Positions 43,232 to 55,407 are shown, counted from the first letter of the stretch. The stretch is 64,000 nt of DNA from Romanomermis culicivorax (GCA_963922205.1 CAWUHX010000043.1:558001-622000), one strand, 5' to 3'. Notes: generated from the letters alone by a model not told the origin. Numbers and translations: made by a program.

Positions 43232-44092
43232 ATGAAATTTGCTAATAAATTTGCTCTTATACCTCAGGAGGTTCTGAATAAACTGAATAACTCTCAGGTT
43301 TCTTCTTCTTCTTCGACGACGACGAGTTCAAATGAAAAGACAGGTATAGCTAAGCAAGTTGACATGTATCGTAACGAGCTAGAGCGCATTTTGAAAGATA
43401 ATACGTTAACACCTGAAGAACAATACAAAATGTACTCGCAACTATTTTCACAATATTTAACTTTTGAACATGAAAAGGCTCAACCTACTACAGTGATTTT
43501 AAAACAAAAAGTTATTGATAACGAAGAAGATGAGAAGGATAGTGACGATTTGAAACAAAAAGAAAAAAATTGGTTGAACGATGAAAAGTTACTTAGCGGT
43601 ATTCCTAAACAGTTTAAACGCTCGGCATCTTTATTATTGGAACATGTGCGACGCAACCCTAGTATAAATGTTAATAAGCAAGGTGAAGTATTAATTGATG
43701 GAAAATTAATTGAAGGATCACATATTATTGATTTATTACATGATTTGTCTCGTAAACGTTCAAAAATTACGCAAACGCTTGGAGTAGATGAATTTGTTAA
43801 TGCTTTGAAAAAATATAATGTACCATTAGAGGCTATAGGAAACCCATTACGTAAAATGTTATTCACTTTACCTCGGAAACTCTCCTACCATACACCTCCG
43901 GAAGAATCAGATGATCATGCAGTTAGTAGTGTCAAGCGGTTGAATAAGCCACTTGTGAAAGGTGTTGATTTATTTTCAAGTGGTGCTGAGGAAGATATCA
44001 AAGACGATTCATTCTTTAATAAAGGAAACTCGACAGAAAAGAAGATACGGCGCAAAGCTAGAGCACTTAGACGGTATACTCCTTTGTACTAG
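43232..44092 (+). CDS. Conserved Maverick structural-block protein (ALIP type), copy A
   Basis: 286 residues, homologous to 5378-6106. Starts MKFANKFALIPQEVL; Ser/Thr-rich stretch; coiled-coil-like region with NELERILKDNTLTPEEQ; acidic linker; then GKLIEGSHIIDLL and a basic C-terminus (KKIRRKARALRR). Intact here. The other copy has a frameshift in an A-run at about 53287. Confidence 0.75.
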   Translation: MKFANKFALIPQEVLNKLNNSQVSSSSSTTTSSNEKTGIAKQVDMYRNELERILKDNTLTPEEQYKMYSQLFSQYLTFEHEKAQPTTVILKQKVIDNEEDEKDSDDLKQKEKNWLNDEKLLSGIPKQFKRSASLLLEHVRRNPSINVNKQGEVLIDGKLIEGSHIIDLLHDLSRKRSKITQTLGVDEFVNALKKYNVPLEAIGNPLRKMLFTLPRKLSYHTPPEESDDHAVSSVKRLNKPLVKGVDLFSSGAEEDIKDDSFFNKGNSTEKKIRRKARALRRYTPLY

Positions 44093-44096
44093 AGCG

Positions 44097-45206
44097 ATGA
44101 ACACCTTACTTTCGAAATTATACAAAAATTTACACGGAAATCCCTCAGCTTTTTCTAGTATTGAAAAATTATATGCTGAAGCTAGAAAGCACCGTAAAAC
44201 AATTACACGTAAAAATGTTAAAGATTGGCTTTCAAAACAAGATAGTTATACTCTACATAAACAAGTCAACAAAAAATTTTCACGTAATTGTATTTATGTT
44301 ACAGCTATGGATCAACAATGGGAAATTGATTTGGCAGATATGTCTTCTTTAGCAGATTTTAACGATGGATACAAATTTATGCTTACATGTATAGATGTAT
44401 TAAGTAAATACGCATGGGTTGAACCTTTAAAATCAAAACACTCAAAGAATGTTTGCGATGCTTTTCAAAATATTTTAAAAAGAGGTCGAATCCCTTGGAG
44501 AGTGCGCAGCGATAAAGGAAAAGAATTTGTCAACAAAGATTTCCAAAAATTATTGAAAACTAACGATATACATTTTTTTACTTCTCAAAACGAAGACATT
44601 AAATGTTCAATAGTGGAACGGTTTAATAGAACTTTAAAAACTAAATTATTTAAATATTTTACAGAGTTTACCACTTATAAATGGATTGATATTTTACCCG
44701 CAGTTGTTTCCAACTACAATCACTCTGTTCATAGATCTATTAAGGAAAAACCTATTAATGTAGATTATTCTAACGAAAAAATTATATGGCAAAGACTCTA
44801 CCCTGAAAGATTATACACTAGAAAGCCTAAGATTGATATAGGAGATTACGTGCGAATTAGTAAACATAGAGGTGTATTTGACAAAGGTTATTTACCTCAA
44901 TGGAGTGAAGAAGTTTTCAAAGTAAAACATGTTGTGAAGACCCGAAATCATATACTTTATACAATTCAAGATCTGGAAGGCGAAGATATAGAAGGACGTT
45001 TTTATGAAAAAGAACTACAGAAAATCGATTTTAATCCTAATATCAAAGAATACAAAATTGAAAAGGTTTTGAAGACTAAACAATTACCAGATGGTCAGAA
45101 TAGAGTACTTGTGAAGTGGTGGGGTTATCCTGAAAAATTCAACAGTTGGATTTTAGAAAAGGATATACAAAACGACGACAACGACGATTACGATGAACAA
45201 CTTTGA
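44097..45206 (+). CDS. int: Maverick integrase with chromodomain, copy A
   Basis: 369 residues, intact. DDE triad: D78 (WEIDLAD), D139 (RSDKGKEF) and E174 (SIVERFNRT). The rve core is followed by a SH3-like region ([18 protein letters not shown]) and a C-terminal chromodomain ([21 protein letters not shown]). The start is the ATG four nucleotides after the upstream stop; an upstream in-frame extension is just the other gene in a shifted frame. The chromodomain may direct insertion to particular chromatin. Overlaps the protease by 14 nt. Confidence 0.92.
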   Translation: MNTLLSKLYKNLHGNPSAFSSIEKLYAEARKHRKTITRKNVKDWLSKQDSYTLHKQVNKKFSRNCIYVTAMDQQWEIDLADMSSLADFNDGYKFMLTCIDVLSKYAWVEPLKSKHSKNVCDAFQNILKRGRIPWRVRSDKGKEFVNKDFQKLLKTNDIHFFTSQNEDIKCSIVERFNRTLKTKLFKYFTEFTTYKWIDILPAVVSNYNHSVHRSIKEKPINVDYSNEKIIWQRLYPERLYTRKPKIDIGDYVRISKHRGVFDKGYLPQWSEEVFKVKHVVKTRNHILYTIQDLEGEDIEGRFYEKELQKIDFNPNIKEYKIEKVLKTKQLPDGQNRVLVKWWGYPEKFNSWILEKDIQNDDNDDYDEQL

Positions 45207-45684
45207 ATTGACATATTATGCTCAACAAGATGAGCTATTATCACAAAATTTTTTAGGAGTTTTTGCTTGCGATACTCTACCGAAGATAGTTAAAAGACCC
45301 GCGGCTTTAATTGCAAACACCGATACATCTTTTCAAAAAGGAAGTCATTGGATAGCTATGTATTTTGATAATGCTAACTCTGTATATTATTTTGATTCTT
45401 ATGGCTTACCACCAGTTATTCCTGCTTTTATAAATTATATTAACAAAAATGCTTTAATAATATATACAAATAAGAAACATTTACAAAATTTTAATAGTAG
45501 GGTTTGTGGTATATATACTTTATATTTTTTGTATTATAAAGTGCGACATGTTCCTATGTATAAAATGTTTAAAAGTTTCAGTAACACAAATTTTGTTTAT
45601 AATGATAGATTGATTTGTAAGTTTTTTCATTGTAAATTTTCTGTAAAAGGTCACTTGCGAAATAAATTATGTACACGTTTGTAA
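45193..45684 (+). CDS. Adenain-like cysteine protease, copy A
   Basis: 163 residues, intact. Catalytic His52 (SHWIA), Asp68 (FDSYG), Gln98 (HLQN) and Cys105 (VCGIY) match the adenain order and spacing. It should process capsid precursors during maturation. The C-terminal 45 residues are basic and possibly DNA-binding. In the other copy a CGA-to-TGA change ends the protein at residue 117, just after the active site. Confidence 0.88.
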   Translation: MNNFELTYYAQQDELLSQNFLGVFACDTLPKIVKRPAALIANTDTSFQKGSHWIAMYFDNANSVYYFDSYGLPPVIPAFINYINKNALIIYTNKKHLQNFNSRVCGIYTLYFLYYKVRHVPMYKMFKSFSNTNFVYNDRLICKFFHCKFSVKGHLRNKLCTRL

Positions 45685-45853
45685 AAAGTTAACTCCTTCT
45701 ATATGTATTTATATATATAAAATTTTACTTCACTTTGATAGCTCCGCCTCCTTCATATTTTTGTATAATTTTATTGGTTATTTTAGTAGCTCCGCCTTTT
45801 TATAAATTTATAACTGAGTGTTTAGTTGTTAAATAAAACTTTTTTATTTTGAA

Positions 45854-46162
45854 ATGGATAGTAGTAATAGTACGCATTCAGAAACGTCTCGCATTAGCGT
45901 TTGGGAGTTTTTTGGAAAACGTCTACCTCGAAACGAAGTGGTTTTCTTCAGTCAGGTCATACTAATATACATTGTAGTCATTACAGCTATAATAAATTTA
46001 TCTCTCTACAATAATAATACACAATTGTGGGTTGGTCTTTTGTGCGCTTGTATAGGATATTTATTACCTAGCCCCGTACCGACCGTATTACAGTCATCTA
46101 ATTCATTGAAGACCGTACCTATAGCAACAGCAAACAACATTATAAATAATGACAACCTTTGA
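45854..46162 (+). CDS. Two-pass small membrane protein, copy A
   Basis: 102 residues. Polar N-terminus, then RNEVVFFSQVILIYIVVI (TM1, about residues 30-51) and LWVGLLCACIGYLLPSP (TM2, about 58-73), then a Ser/Asn-rich tail. I recall this FFSQV...GYLLPSP pattern as recurrent in Mavericks and adintoviruses. It overlaps the penton gene by 14 nt. Probably a virion or assembly membrane protein; function unassigned. Confidence 0.7.
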   Translation: MDSSNSTHSETSRISVWEFFGKRLPRNEVVFFSQVILIYIVVITAIINLSLYNNNTQLWVGLLCACIGYLLPSPVPTVLQSSNSLKTVPIATANNIINNDNL

Positions 46163-47068
46163 AGATCAATTTTATATCACATTACCTAGTAATAGCAAAA
46201 ATGGAAACAAACCCTCTGATTTTTCAGCCCATCTACCTTACCGTTTAAAACTAGATGGAAGCTGGGAGGTAGGACTAAGTGAAATAATATACCCCTATAG
46301 TTGGGCTACATTTACCAATCATGGTGGAGATAATGTAATAACGTTAACTACGGATGGTGTTGGAAATAAGGTCAAAAAAATTAAAGTAATAGTTTTTGAA
46401 AAACATTGACTTTACCATATCTGAATTAATTGAAGAGTTGAATGCAAAAGTTGGAGCAGCTATTGCCGGAACTAACATGGAAATCATGTTTTCATACGAT
46501 GAACATAGTAGAGGATTAGTTAATTTGAAAATAAAAAGTGGTACAATCTTACGTAAAATCGAAATAAGCAAACGATTAATGGAGCTTCTCGGATTTGGCG
46601 CTACCAATACTGAGGCCTATGCAACTGCTGATGATTTTTTAAATAGAGCTGTGAATATTAACTTATATACTGTTGGAGAGAAACCTCCAAAAAATTCTAA
46701 CACACATATTCCACCATCCAAAGCTGTTTTTCTTGCCGAGCCTGGAACTAATCATTTATACATGTTAGGTATTCAACCACCAAATTTGAATGATTTGCAG
46801 AATTTTTATGTTTACTGTAATATTATTGAAAATCAGATTGTTGGAAATACTTTAGCGCCGCTTTTACGTATAGTAAATGTTCAGGGAAAATACAAAGATA
46901 ATGTGAGTCGTTTATATGAAATACCTCACTATATACCAATTCAATTGAAAGAAATTACAGTACTCGAGATTAATATAAAAAACAGTATGAATGAGCTTAT
47001 ACCCTTTCAGTTTGGGAAATGTTATAGTTAAATTACATTTCGGCGGACGTACTCCTTTATTCCTATAA
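46149..47068 (+). pseudogene. Penton-like minor capsid protein, copy A (indels)
   Basis: Same protein as 55869-56786 but with frame-breaking single-base differences: an extra G at about 46408, an extra A near 47017 and compensating changes near 47040. These lie close to the contig end before the N gap and look like consensus errors rather than biological decay. Signatures FYITLPSNS, FSAHLPYRL and VYCNIIENQIVG are clear. Confidence 0.75.
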
Positions 47069-47203
47069 GCATAGTATCAAATTTTTATTTACTCATTCAT
47101 TCATTTGCATTTGGACACGTTGTCGTCAGGTTGAATTTTTCGCAAACGCTCTTAATTAATTAATTCATTTAGTTGTTGTTCCTTTTAATTTTCAAAGCAA
47201 AAT

Positions 47204-47525
47204 ATGCATACCGTATTTATTCCTGAAACCGTTGATTACTGGATCAAAATTTATCAACATAGTATTCAAGATAATCAATTTCAATTAGGTGGTAGTTTAG
47301 AAGGTTTTCGAGCAGCAATACCCGTATTATTATAGACATCAAGGAGCTGGAGTGGTAATTTTTTTAAGAGTTTGTGGCGTCTAGCTATGCCTTTGTTAAA
47401 ATCTGCAGGAAAGCATGCACTTGCTGCAGGTTCCAAAATTGCAGTGATGTTGTAGAAGGTCCGTTCTTTTAAAGAAAGTGTTGCCGAGCATGGACGAAAC
47501 GCAGCTGGTAGCTTATTACACGAAA
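47204..47525 (+). pseudogene. PX-like protein, copy A, cut by the gap
   Basis: Starts like 56921 (MHTIFIPE type) but has at least four single-base indels (near 47316, 47353, 47444 and 47462) and then meets the N run. Treat as an assembly-damaged partial copy. Confidence 0.7.
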
Positions 47526-47625
47526 NNNNNNNNNNNNNNNNNNNNNNNNNNNNNNNNNNNNNNNNNNNNNNNNNNNNNNNNNNNNNNNNNNNNNNNNNNN
47601 NNNNNNNNNNNNNNNNNNNNNNNNN
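47526..47625. other. Assembly gap (100 N)
   Basis: Exactly 100 N, the conventional placeholder for a scaffold gap of unknown size. Confidence 0.98.
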
Positions 47626-48454
47626 GAAAATCATTATGTTTTAAATATTGATGAGCATTGTGAATACCTTAAATAATAAATAAATAAATAATAAATAAAA
47701 ATCTTACATAAGTAATTTTAATCAGCTTACCGCTACCCTCAGGTGGTGTTACAACAATGGTACGAATTGTAGACTGACGACTATCAATTTGTATTTGCTC
47801 ATTTGATTGAAGAACAGCGTTAAGAGTGTTTACAATCAAGTCTCCAGTTAAAGCATGTTTCGGTCTAAAAGGTATCAAAACACGACCTTTTGTCAAATCT
47901 GGATGGTCAAAGGAAAACCCTATAAACGCATTATCAGCGACATTCTCAGAAATTCGCTCTACTATACGTTGAAACGTTGGCACTATTTGAGCATTTAAAT
48001 CATCCATATGTTCGGTATTACGAAAGTTCACAGAGTACTCGCGACCTTCGGTGTTAAAGCGCCTAATATTTATGGTACTGGGTTGACCTAGTTCGAAAAA
48101 ATCATCCGCAACAAAAGATGCACTCGTTACACCTCCACTACCCTCAATACCACCACCACCACCACCAATTTGAGCTGTTTCGTAAATTTCTTCCTCATCA
48201 GAACTGTGAGGCGTATAACTTTTGTATTGATCATCTTCATCATCATAATCTAAAACAGTTCCTTCTTCTTCTTCTTCTTCTTCTTCTTCCAAAATATTAT
48301 TATCGAGTGTTTCTTCTTCTTCTTTCTCGGAGGTAATATTCTCTGAAGACTCATTCACTATTGTTTCATCGTCTTCATCAGAAATAATATCTTCTAAAAT
48401 TTCCATAGGCATGTCGTCTTCGTCCGAAGTAATATCCTCATAAATAGGTTTCAT
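47626..48454 (-). pseudogene. polB: PolB N-terminal exons, copy B (partial)
   Basis: Exon 1 at 48454-47731 and the first 42 nt of exon 2 at 47667-47626, cut by the gap. It differs from copy A in the lengths of Glu runs and a Gly-rich insert (EGSGG). Same acidic N-terminus and LIPFRPKHAL region. Confidence 0.85.
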
Positions 48455-49262
48455 TATAAAAATTATCTAATCTAGAAAATATAAAACTATAAACTAGAAA
48501 AATAGAAAACAACCTATTCATCAAAAACTTATACAGTAATAATAGAAAATTTTTATAAATTAGCAAAAAAACTATTAATTTTATGGTAGAGATTTAATTA
48601 TTGTTTATGGGGTTAATGTGGTACTTTTCTTTTTTATGATGGGAAAGCTTTAAAGACCTCTATAACTCATGAACACGTGCCCATATCATTTCTTTAGCTT
48701 ATTTTATTAGCATATAACCAGTTAAAACCAGTTGAAAACCTGTTTTACTGTACAACCCTAGTATTTTTGTTTTGATTTTTGAAGCTATAAAATAACTGTA
48801 ATAGCTGCTTATAACCCTGTTGCACCATCTTTTCTTTTTATGTGGAAAAGCTTTAAAGACCCTTATAACTCATGCGCACGTGGCTATATTGCTTCTATAG
48901 CTCTGACCTTGATAATTACTATAACGCATAAAACACATATATTTTTCTAGCTTTGATCTCAAAGGTTACCATACAACATAAACACATTTTATTTTATTTT
49001 TGTAGATCATAGCTCCTCCTCTCATATACTCCTCAGAATAGTAGAATACTGTAGGATATATGTCTTGAATATTTATTATGCTTATAACTCCTCCTCTTAC
49101 AGCTATAAGCTATATATCTTGGTTATTTTATTATAACTATAACCTCCTTTTACTCAAAAATTTTGAACACTTTATACATTTATCTGTTTTGTTGCTACAA
49201 AAACTACTTGCTTCTTCTTCTCTCTCTCTCTCTCTTTAATATTTCTTCAAGAATTTTCAAAA
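48455..49262. other. Divergent intergenic region of element 2 (copy B)
   Basis: Near-identical to 38731-39537, with the same CTCCTCC boxes and AAAGCTTTAAAGACC phrases. No ORF. Confidence 0.5.
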
Positions 49263-50482
49263 ATGGAACACCAGTTTATGTTAGACGAAAACATGGCATT
49301 ATTTGTAGTGGTTGAAGGTAGATACGTGTCAATCTATTTTCGTAACGTCGACCCTAAAACAAAAGAGGCGTACGGTCGCGGATTCAAGCTCATTTTACCA
49401 CAATACGGTATACTAGGTCGCAATGTCAATATTATTGAAAAGACATTTTCACATGGAGGTCGATGCCGCATCAACCTTGGTTATAAAATGCTGGTCGAGA
49501 GCGACGGGGTTACAGTACGATTTAACAATTTGTTTAATGGAACGACATGGTGTTTATCTAAAGAAGTGAGTTGATATATGAATTCTTTCTTTCTTTTAAA
49601 ATATAATGTTTTATTCTTTAGCAATTTTGGCGCTGGACCAATATGATACATGAGATAGCGCCAGCTATTTCAAACGAGTACAACGCTTTAGCAGCAAATT
49701 TCCAGCTAGCGATAAAACGCAAAACAAACGAAAACGACGACGTTGCTGGAAAAGATGGTTCTACCCCGAAAATCGTTAAAGAAGAAGAAGAAGTCGCTGC
49801 AGATAAGAAAATTATTAAAGAAGAAGAAGAAGAAGAAGGGATTCATGCTACAAAATTTGCCGGAGAGCAAAGCAATGCTCGTGAAGATCAAAAGGAAGCT
49901 AGCGTTCAAACGTCGTTTATTAATGATCTCTTCATCAATTGTTTCAATGATCCAGACTACGATTCAGCGTCGGATACCAATTCGTTGGACGCCGAAACCA
50001 GACGTATTTGTGAGTTACGTGTTCCGGGTTTAGATATTCCATGGTTTTTTGATGAGCAAGTAGTAAAAGGTGAAAAATTATTTATAATTATATGTGCTGA
50101 GTTAGCTATACAAGACATCTTTAATGGGTGTATTTTTGATTGTTATTGCGCGAAAGAGGTAGGAATTGTTGAGGATCATCAGTGTCCAGCTCGTAATTCC
50201 ATATATAATATCACAATTACACCAACAGTTAATCGTTTATATGAAAAGATGGGACTTATCATTGACTGTTTTGAATATGTTATAGGTGAAGTTCAAGGTT
50301 ATTACAGTCTTCGCGCTTTTAAACAGATGATTGACATATTTAGATGTATACCACTTACAAGTACTGGCCGTAAAATTCTTAAGGATAGTGTAGCTTGTTT
50401 TATTGATGAAGGTTATCATTATGATTTTGATGATGCTGTTGTTATCAAAACACTACGCGATTTTATTAGCAGTAAATTGTAA
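49263..50482 (+). CDS. Unknown protein with PC4-like repeats, copy B
   Basis: Exons 49263-49565 and 49622-50482, 387 residues. Same as 39538-40760 apart from a longer Glu run and a shorter intron (fewer TTTC units). See copy A for the domain description. Intact. Confidence 0.6.
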
Positions 50483-50813
50483 AAGTTTTGCTTACATTCA
50501 TTCATTCATTCATTCATTACAGCTTGTATGTTTTAATTAGCTATATTTTGATTGCTTATGTAATTGCTTACGTATTTGCTTGTTATATATATATATAATT
50601 TCATACATACATACATTGCGCGTATATTTTGCATACAGTAATGCTATTCTATTTTATATAATCATCTATCTTTATGTTTTTACATGTGCACTGTTTTATA
50701 TTGTAATTTTGATAATTATGTAACATTTTGTTTTAAATAATAATAAAAATCATTTTAAAAATTGTTCAAGTAAAAAGGTGGTTGGTTTTTGTTGTTGTCA
50801 AAAAAAAAAAGAG
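50483..50813. other. Spacer (copy B of 40761-41085)
   Basis: ATTC repeats and AT-rich DNA; no gene seen. Confidence 0.5.
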
Positions 50814-51470
50814 ATGTCAAATGATGACGATGAAAAGTTTTATATATGGAAACATCCATTTAACTGTATAGTTTCTGCTCCAACAAAATCAGGAAAAACA
50901 CAATTTGTTAAAAAACTTGTAATTTTTGCTAAAGAAATGCTTCACCCTGCTCCTGTGAAAATTTATTGGTGTTATTCGGAATGGCAAGAAGCTTATGATG
51001 AATTAGTTCAGAAATGTTCTTATGTAGAATTTATTCAAGGTTCGCCTGATTTGAATGAACTTCAGAAAAGTAAAGATACACCTAAATTATTAATTATGGA
51101 TGATATGATGCAAGAGATGAAGAATGATCAAAGTTTAACTCAACTTTTTACTAAAGGATCGCATCATTGGAATATATCAATTATACATATAGTTCAGAAT
51201 GCCTTTTTTGATGGAATGCGTACGAGTAGGATAAACGCTCAATATTTAATTCTTTTAAAAAACCCAAGCGATAGATTACAAGTCCGCACACTGGCTCGAC
51301 AGATTTTTCCAACTACCTCAAATTATTTCATAGAATCGTATGAGGATGCTACTAGTAAACCATACGGTTATTTATTAATAGATCTTACACAGACATGTCC
51401 TGAAAAATATCGACTTAGATCTAATATATTCCCCGACAATGATCATATGATTTTGTATACACCTAAATGA
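50814..51470 (+). CDS. Packaging ATPase, copy B
   Basis: 218 residues; the protein is the same as copy A as far as I can see. Upstream homopolymer A-run is longer (10 versus 6). Walker A APTKSGKT and Walker B LLIMDD intact. Confidence 0.88.
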   Translation: MSNDDDEKFYIWKHPFNCIVSAPTKSGKTQFVKKLVIFAKEMLHPAPVKIYWCYSEWQEAYDELVQKCSYVEFIQGSPDLNELQKSKDTPKLLIMDDMMQEMKNDQSLTQLFTKGSHHWNISIIHIVQNAFFDGMRTSRINAQYLILLKNPSDRLQVRTLARQIFPTTSNYFIESYEDATSKPYGYLLIDLTQTCPEKYRLRSNIFPDNDHMILYTPK

Positions 51471-51528
51471 TTCATCATTTTTACAAAAAACTTTATACAG
51501 GTTAGTCGGATCCTATTATTTTAGCGAT

Positions 51529-51951
51529 ATGATATACAGTAAACACATTTTTTTAAACACTCTCGCTGTGATCCTTTTCATAGCTGTTTTTATTGTATGG
51601 GTACAATACCCTTTTAAATTTTATGATAATGAAGAAGAACCTGTAAATGTTACAGATTTTACGATACCAAACACAAAAAATGTTACAGATTTTACGATAC
51701 CAAACACAAAAAATGTTACAGATCAGAAAATATTATTATTACGGGAAAATTATAAATTACATATAATACCCTTACCACATTTTGTAGAAAAAATTTTACA
51801 TTGTCCTCAGAATGATGGTCAATTTATGCAATTACGAATGTGTTTCAAAATATATATTTTCAATCCTGTCGTATTTTCTTGTTGTAGTCGAAGCAGTAAA
51901 TTTCAAAACTTGTACATCAATGGAACTAGATTCGATATATTGATACGATAG
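51529..51951 (+). CDS. Type II membrane glycoprotein-like protein, copy B
   Basis: 140 residues. Same N-terminal TM segment and three NVT sites as copy A. The codon that is TGA in copy A is CGA here, which extends the ORF by 20 residues. Downstream, the two copies also differ by a 1-nt indel (GATTACGAT versus GATTCGAT), so the true C-terminus is uncertain. Confidence 0.55.
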   Translation: MIYSKHIFLNTLAVILFIAVFIVWVQYPFKFYDNEEEPVNVTDFTIPNTKNVTDFTIPNTKNVTDQKILLLRENYKLHIIPLPHFVEKILHCPQNDGQFMQLRMCFKIYIFNPVVFSCCSRSSKFQNLYINGTRFDILIR

Positions 51952-52058
51952 CTTTATTACATAATCAGAAAAAAATATTATACCCTTCATCAGTCTAGTC
52001 GAGAATTTTGAAGAGGTTGGTCGTTTTTCTATAATTCGTTTGTTTTGTGACATATACA

Positions 52059-52521
52059 ATGTCCGCCGCATTTGAAGTTTTTGTCAGAATGGTGCAAAAT
52101 AAAGTAAAAGGTAAAAATTTATATCTTTTCTTTAACTATTTATTAAACTATAGTATTTTTTATTTAAGGTAAAATACTAAACAACAAACAGAAATGCGAA
52201 ATAGCTGATTTGTTTTGGACTCGTTTCTCACCCGAAGCCAAGATTTTTTACAAAGACATAGCTAAGGCGTGCAACCATTTACGGCGTGAAGTTGGTTTAC
52301 CTATGGGGCGTAAAAAAGTTACACAATTTTGGTGTTTTGCTAGACTATTACTGACGGAGTTGGATATGGTCGAAACTCGAGCTATTTTTGTAGAAGATCT
52401 TTTTTTAAAACTAGATACAGCTCATAAACTATTTTTTATGAATATGAATAACTTGTGTACTTTTTCTAGACGCGAAGAGTTGAATATCGTCATACAAAAT
52501 GAAGCTTCATTACTATCTTAA
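52059..52521 (+). CDS. FW-motif conserved Maverick protein, copy B
   Basis: Exons 52059-52110 and 52169-52521, 134 residues; one substitution (Ala to Thr) near the end relative to copy A. Same intron position. Confidence 0.7.
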
Positions 52522-52603
52522 TGTAATACAATAAATATTTCAATGTTTACTCATCATTTGGTCATTATTGTAAAATTTTTTTGTACTGTACGGTCTGTTT
52601 TGT

Positions 52604-52957
52604 ATGGCTTCTAGATTAAAGAAATATATTCACGAGCTCAATGTGTTAAAAAATTCAAATCGTGTTCAAAGACGTGCTCTTCTTCAACATTCTTCCCCCG
52701 ATTTGATCTGTTGTATATGTGAAATTTGTTTGAACATTTTGAACGGTAATATTCCTATTAATTCAAACTTAAAAAAGAAATTGGCCAAACATAAATTATT
52801 GCTCAGAGGTTTAGCTACTAGACACGAAAAAAACAAGAAAAAAGATTTACATAATAAACGTGTAAGAATTGTTCAAAGTGGTGGAGCATTTTTACCTCTA
52901 GTACTACCCGTTTTATTATCTACATTAGCAAGTTTTGTTACAGAGAAATTATTATAG
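52604..52957 (+). CDS. Conserved small Maverick protein with hydrophobic tail, copy B
   Basis: 117 residues, one Ser-to-Cys change from copy A (LICCICE). Intact. Confidence 0.75.
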   Translation: MASRLKKYIHELNVLKNSNRVQRRALLQHSSPDLICCICEICLNILNGNIPINSNLKKKLAKHKLLLRGLATRHEKNKKKDLHNKRVRIVQSGGAFLPLVLPVLLSTLASFVTEKLL

Positions 52958-52958
52958 A

Positions 52959-53815
52959 ATGAAATTTGCTAATAAATTTGCTCTTATACCTCAGGAGGTT
53001 CTGAATAAACTGAATAACTCTCAGGTTTCTTCTTCTTCGACGACGACGAGTTCAAATGAAAAGACAGGTATAGCTAAGCAAGTTGACATGTATCGTAACG
53101 AACTAGAGCGCATTTTGAAAGATAATACGTTAACACCTGAAGAACAATACAAAATGTACTTGCAACTATTTTCACAATATTTAACTTTTGAACATGAAAA
53201 GGCTCAACCTACTACAGTGATTTTAAAACAAAAAGTTATTGATAACGAAGAAGATGAGAAGGATAGTGACGATTTGAAACAAAAAGAAAAAATTGGTTGA
53301 ACGATGAAAAGTTACTTAGCGGTATTCCTAAACAGTTTAAACGCTCGGCATCCTTATTATTGGAGCATGTGCGACGTAACCCTAGTATAAATGTTAATAA
53401 GCAAGGTGAAGTATTAATTGATGGAAAATTAATTGAAGGATCACATATTATTGATTTATTACATGATTTGTCTCGTAAACGTTCAAAAATTACGCAAACG
53501 CTTGGAGTAGATGAGTTTGTTAATGCTTTGAAAAAATATAATGTACCATTAGAGGCTATAGGAAACCCATTACGTAAAATGTTATTCACTTTACCTCGGA
53601 AACTCTCCTACCATACACCTCCGGAAGAATCAGATGATCATGCAGTTAGTAGTGTCAAGCGGTTGAATAAACCACTTGTGAAAGGTGTTGATTTATTTTC
53701 AAGTGGTGCCGAGGAAGATATCAAAGACGATTCATTCTTTAATAAAGGAAACTCGACAGAAAAGAAGATACGGCGCAAAGCTAGAGCACTTAGACGGTAT
53801 ACTCCTTTGTACTAG
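52959..53815 (+). pseudogene. Conserved structural-block protein, copy B (frameshift)
   Basis: Same as 43232-44092 but an A-run at about 53285-53291 is six rather than seven bases. This breaks the frame after 53300; the rest continues at 53297-53815. A homopolymer indel is as likely a sequencing error as a mutation. Confidence 0.75.
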
Positions 53816-53819
53816 AGCG

Positions 53820-54929
53820 ATGAACACCTTACTTTCGAAATTATACAAAAATTTACACGGAAATCCCTCAGCTTTTTCTAGTATTGAAAAATTATATGCT
53901 GAAGCTAGAAAGCACCGTAAAACAATTACACGTAAAAATGTTAAAGATTGGCTTTCAAAACAAGATAGTTATACTCTACATAAACAAGTTAACAAAAAAT
54001 TTTCACGTAATCGTATTTATGTTACAGCTATGGATCAACAATGGGAAATTGATTTGGCAGATATGTCTTCTTTAGCAGATTTTAACAATGGATACAAATT
54101 TATGCTTACATGTATAGATGTATTAAGTAAATACGCATGGGTTGAACCCTTAAAATCAAAACACTCAAAGAATGTTTGCGATGCTTTTCAAAATATTTTA
54201 AAAAGAGGTCGAATCCCTTGGAGAGTGCGCAGCGATAAAGGAAAAGAATTTGTCAACAAAGATTTCCAAAAATTATTGAAAACTAATGATATACATTTTT
54301 TTACTTCTCAAAACGAAGACATTAAATGTTCAATAGTGGAACGGTTTAATAGAACTTTAAAAACTAAATTATTTAAATATTTTACAGAGTTTACTACTTA
54401 TAAATGGATTGATATTTTACCCGCAGTTGTTTCCAACTACAATCACTCTGTTCATAGATCTATTAAGGAAAAACCTATTAATGTAGATTATTCTAACGAA
54501 AAAATTATATGGCAAAGACTCTACCCTGAAAGATTATACACTAGAAAGCCTAAGATTGATATAGGAGATTACGTGCGAATTAGTAAACATAGAGGTGTAT
54601 TTGACAAAGGTTATTTACCTCAATGGAGTGAAGAAGTTTTCAAAGTAAAACATGTTGTGAAGACCCGAAATCATATACTTTATACAATTCAAGATCTGGA
54701 AGGCGAAGATATAGAAGGACGTTTTTATGAAAAAGAACTACAGAAAATCGATTTTAATCCTAATATCAAAGAATACAAAATTGAAAAGGTTTTGAAGACT
54801 AAACAATTACCAGATGGTCAGAATAGAGTACTTGTGAAGTGGTGGGGTTATCCTGAAAAATTCAACAGTTGGATTTTAGAAAAGGATATACAAAACGACG
54901 ACGACGAGGATTACGATGAACAACTTTGA
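53820..54929 (+). CDS. int: Maverick integrase with chromodomain, copy B
   Basis: 369 residues, intact, with a few substitutions from copy A (Cys to Arg at about residue 65, Asp to Asn at about 90). DDE triad and chromodomain unchanged. Confidence 0.92.
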   Translation: MNTLLSKLYKNLHGNPSAFSSIEKLYAEARKHRKTITRKNVKDWLSKQDSYTLHKQVNKKFSRNRIYVTAMDQQWEIDLADMSSLADFNNGYKFMLTCIDVLSKYAWVEPLKSKHSKNVCDAFQNILKRGRIPWRVRSDKGKEFVNKDFQKLLKTNDIHFFTSQNEDIKCSIVERFNRTLKTKLFKYFTEFTTYKWIDILPAVVSNYNHSVHRSIKEKPINVDYSNEKIIWQRLYPERLYTRKPKIDIGDYVRISKHRGVFDKGYLPQWSEEVFKVKHVVKTRNHILYTIQDLEGEDIEGRFYEKELQKIDFNPNIKEYKIEKVLKTKQLPDGQNRVLVKWWGYPEKFNSWILEKDIQNDDDEDYDEQL

Positions 54930-55407
54930 ATTGACATATTATGCTCAACAAGATGAGCTATTATCACAAAATTTTTTAGGAGTTTTTGCTTGCGATACTC
55001 TACCGAAGATAGTTAAAAGACCCGCGGCTTTAATTGCAAACACCGATACATCTTTTCAAAAAGGAAGTCATTGGATAGCTATGTATTTTGATAATGCTAA
55101 CTCTGTATATTATTTTGATTCTTATGGCTTACCACCAGTTATTCCTGCTTTTATAAATTATATTAACAAAAATGCTTTAATAATATATACAAATAAGAAA
55201 CATTTACAAAATTTTAATAGTAGGGTTTGTGGTATATATACTTTATATTTTTTGTATTATAAAGTGTGACATGTTCCTATGTATAAAATGTTTAAAAGTT
55301 TCAGTAACACAAATTTTGTTTATAATGATAGATTGATTTGTAAGTTTTTTCATTGTAAATTTTCTGTAAAAGGTCACTTGCGAAATAAATTATGTACACG
55401 TTTGTAA
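54916..55407 (+). pseudogene. Adenain-like protease, copy B (TGA at 55267)
   Basis: Identical catalytic part (His52, Asp68, Gln98, Cys105) but TGA at 55267-55269 replaces the CGA of copy A, ending the ORF at 117 residues. The downstream frame is otherwise still open to 55407. Confidence 0.8.

Larger units (their letters stand above)
37918..47525 (+). repeat. Duplicated interior, copy A (9.6 kb)
   Basis: Collinear with 47626-57242 at about 98% identity by eye. Differences are mostly single bases, simple-repeat lengths and homopolymer indels. Confidence 0.9.

Noticed and set aside
49743..50033. Lys-rich 96-aa ORF overlapping the 384-387-aa gene
   Set aside because: A shifted-frame shadow of the GAA-rich coding stretch; absent as a continuous ORF in the other copy.
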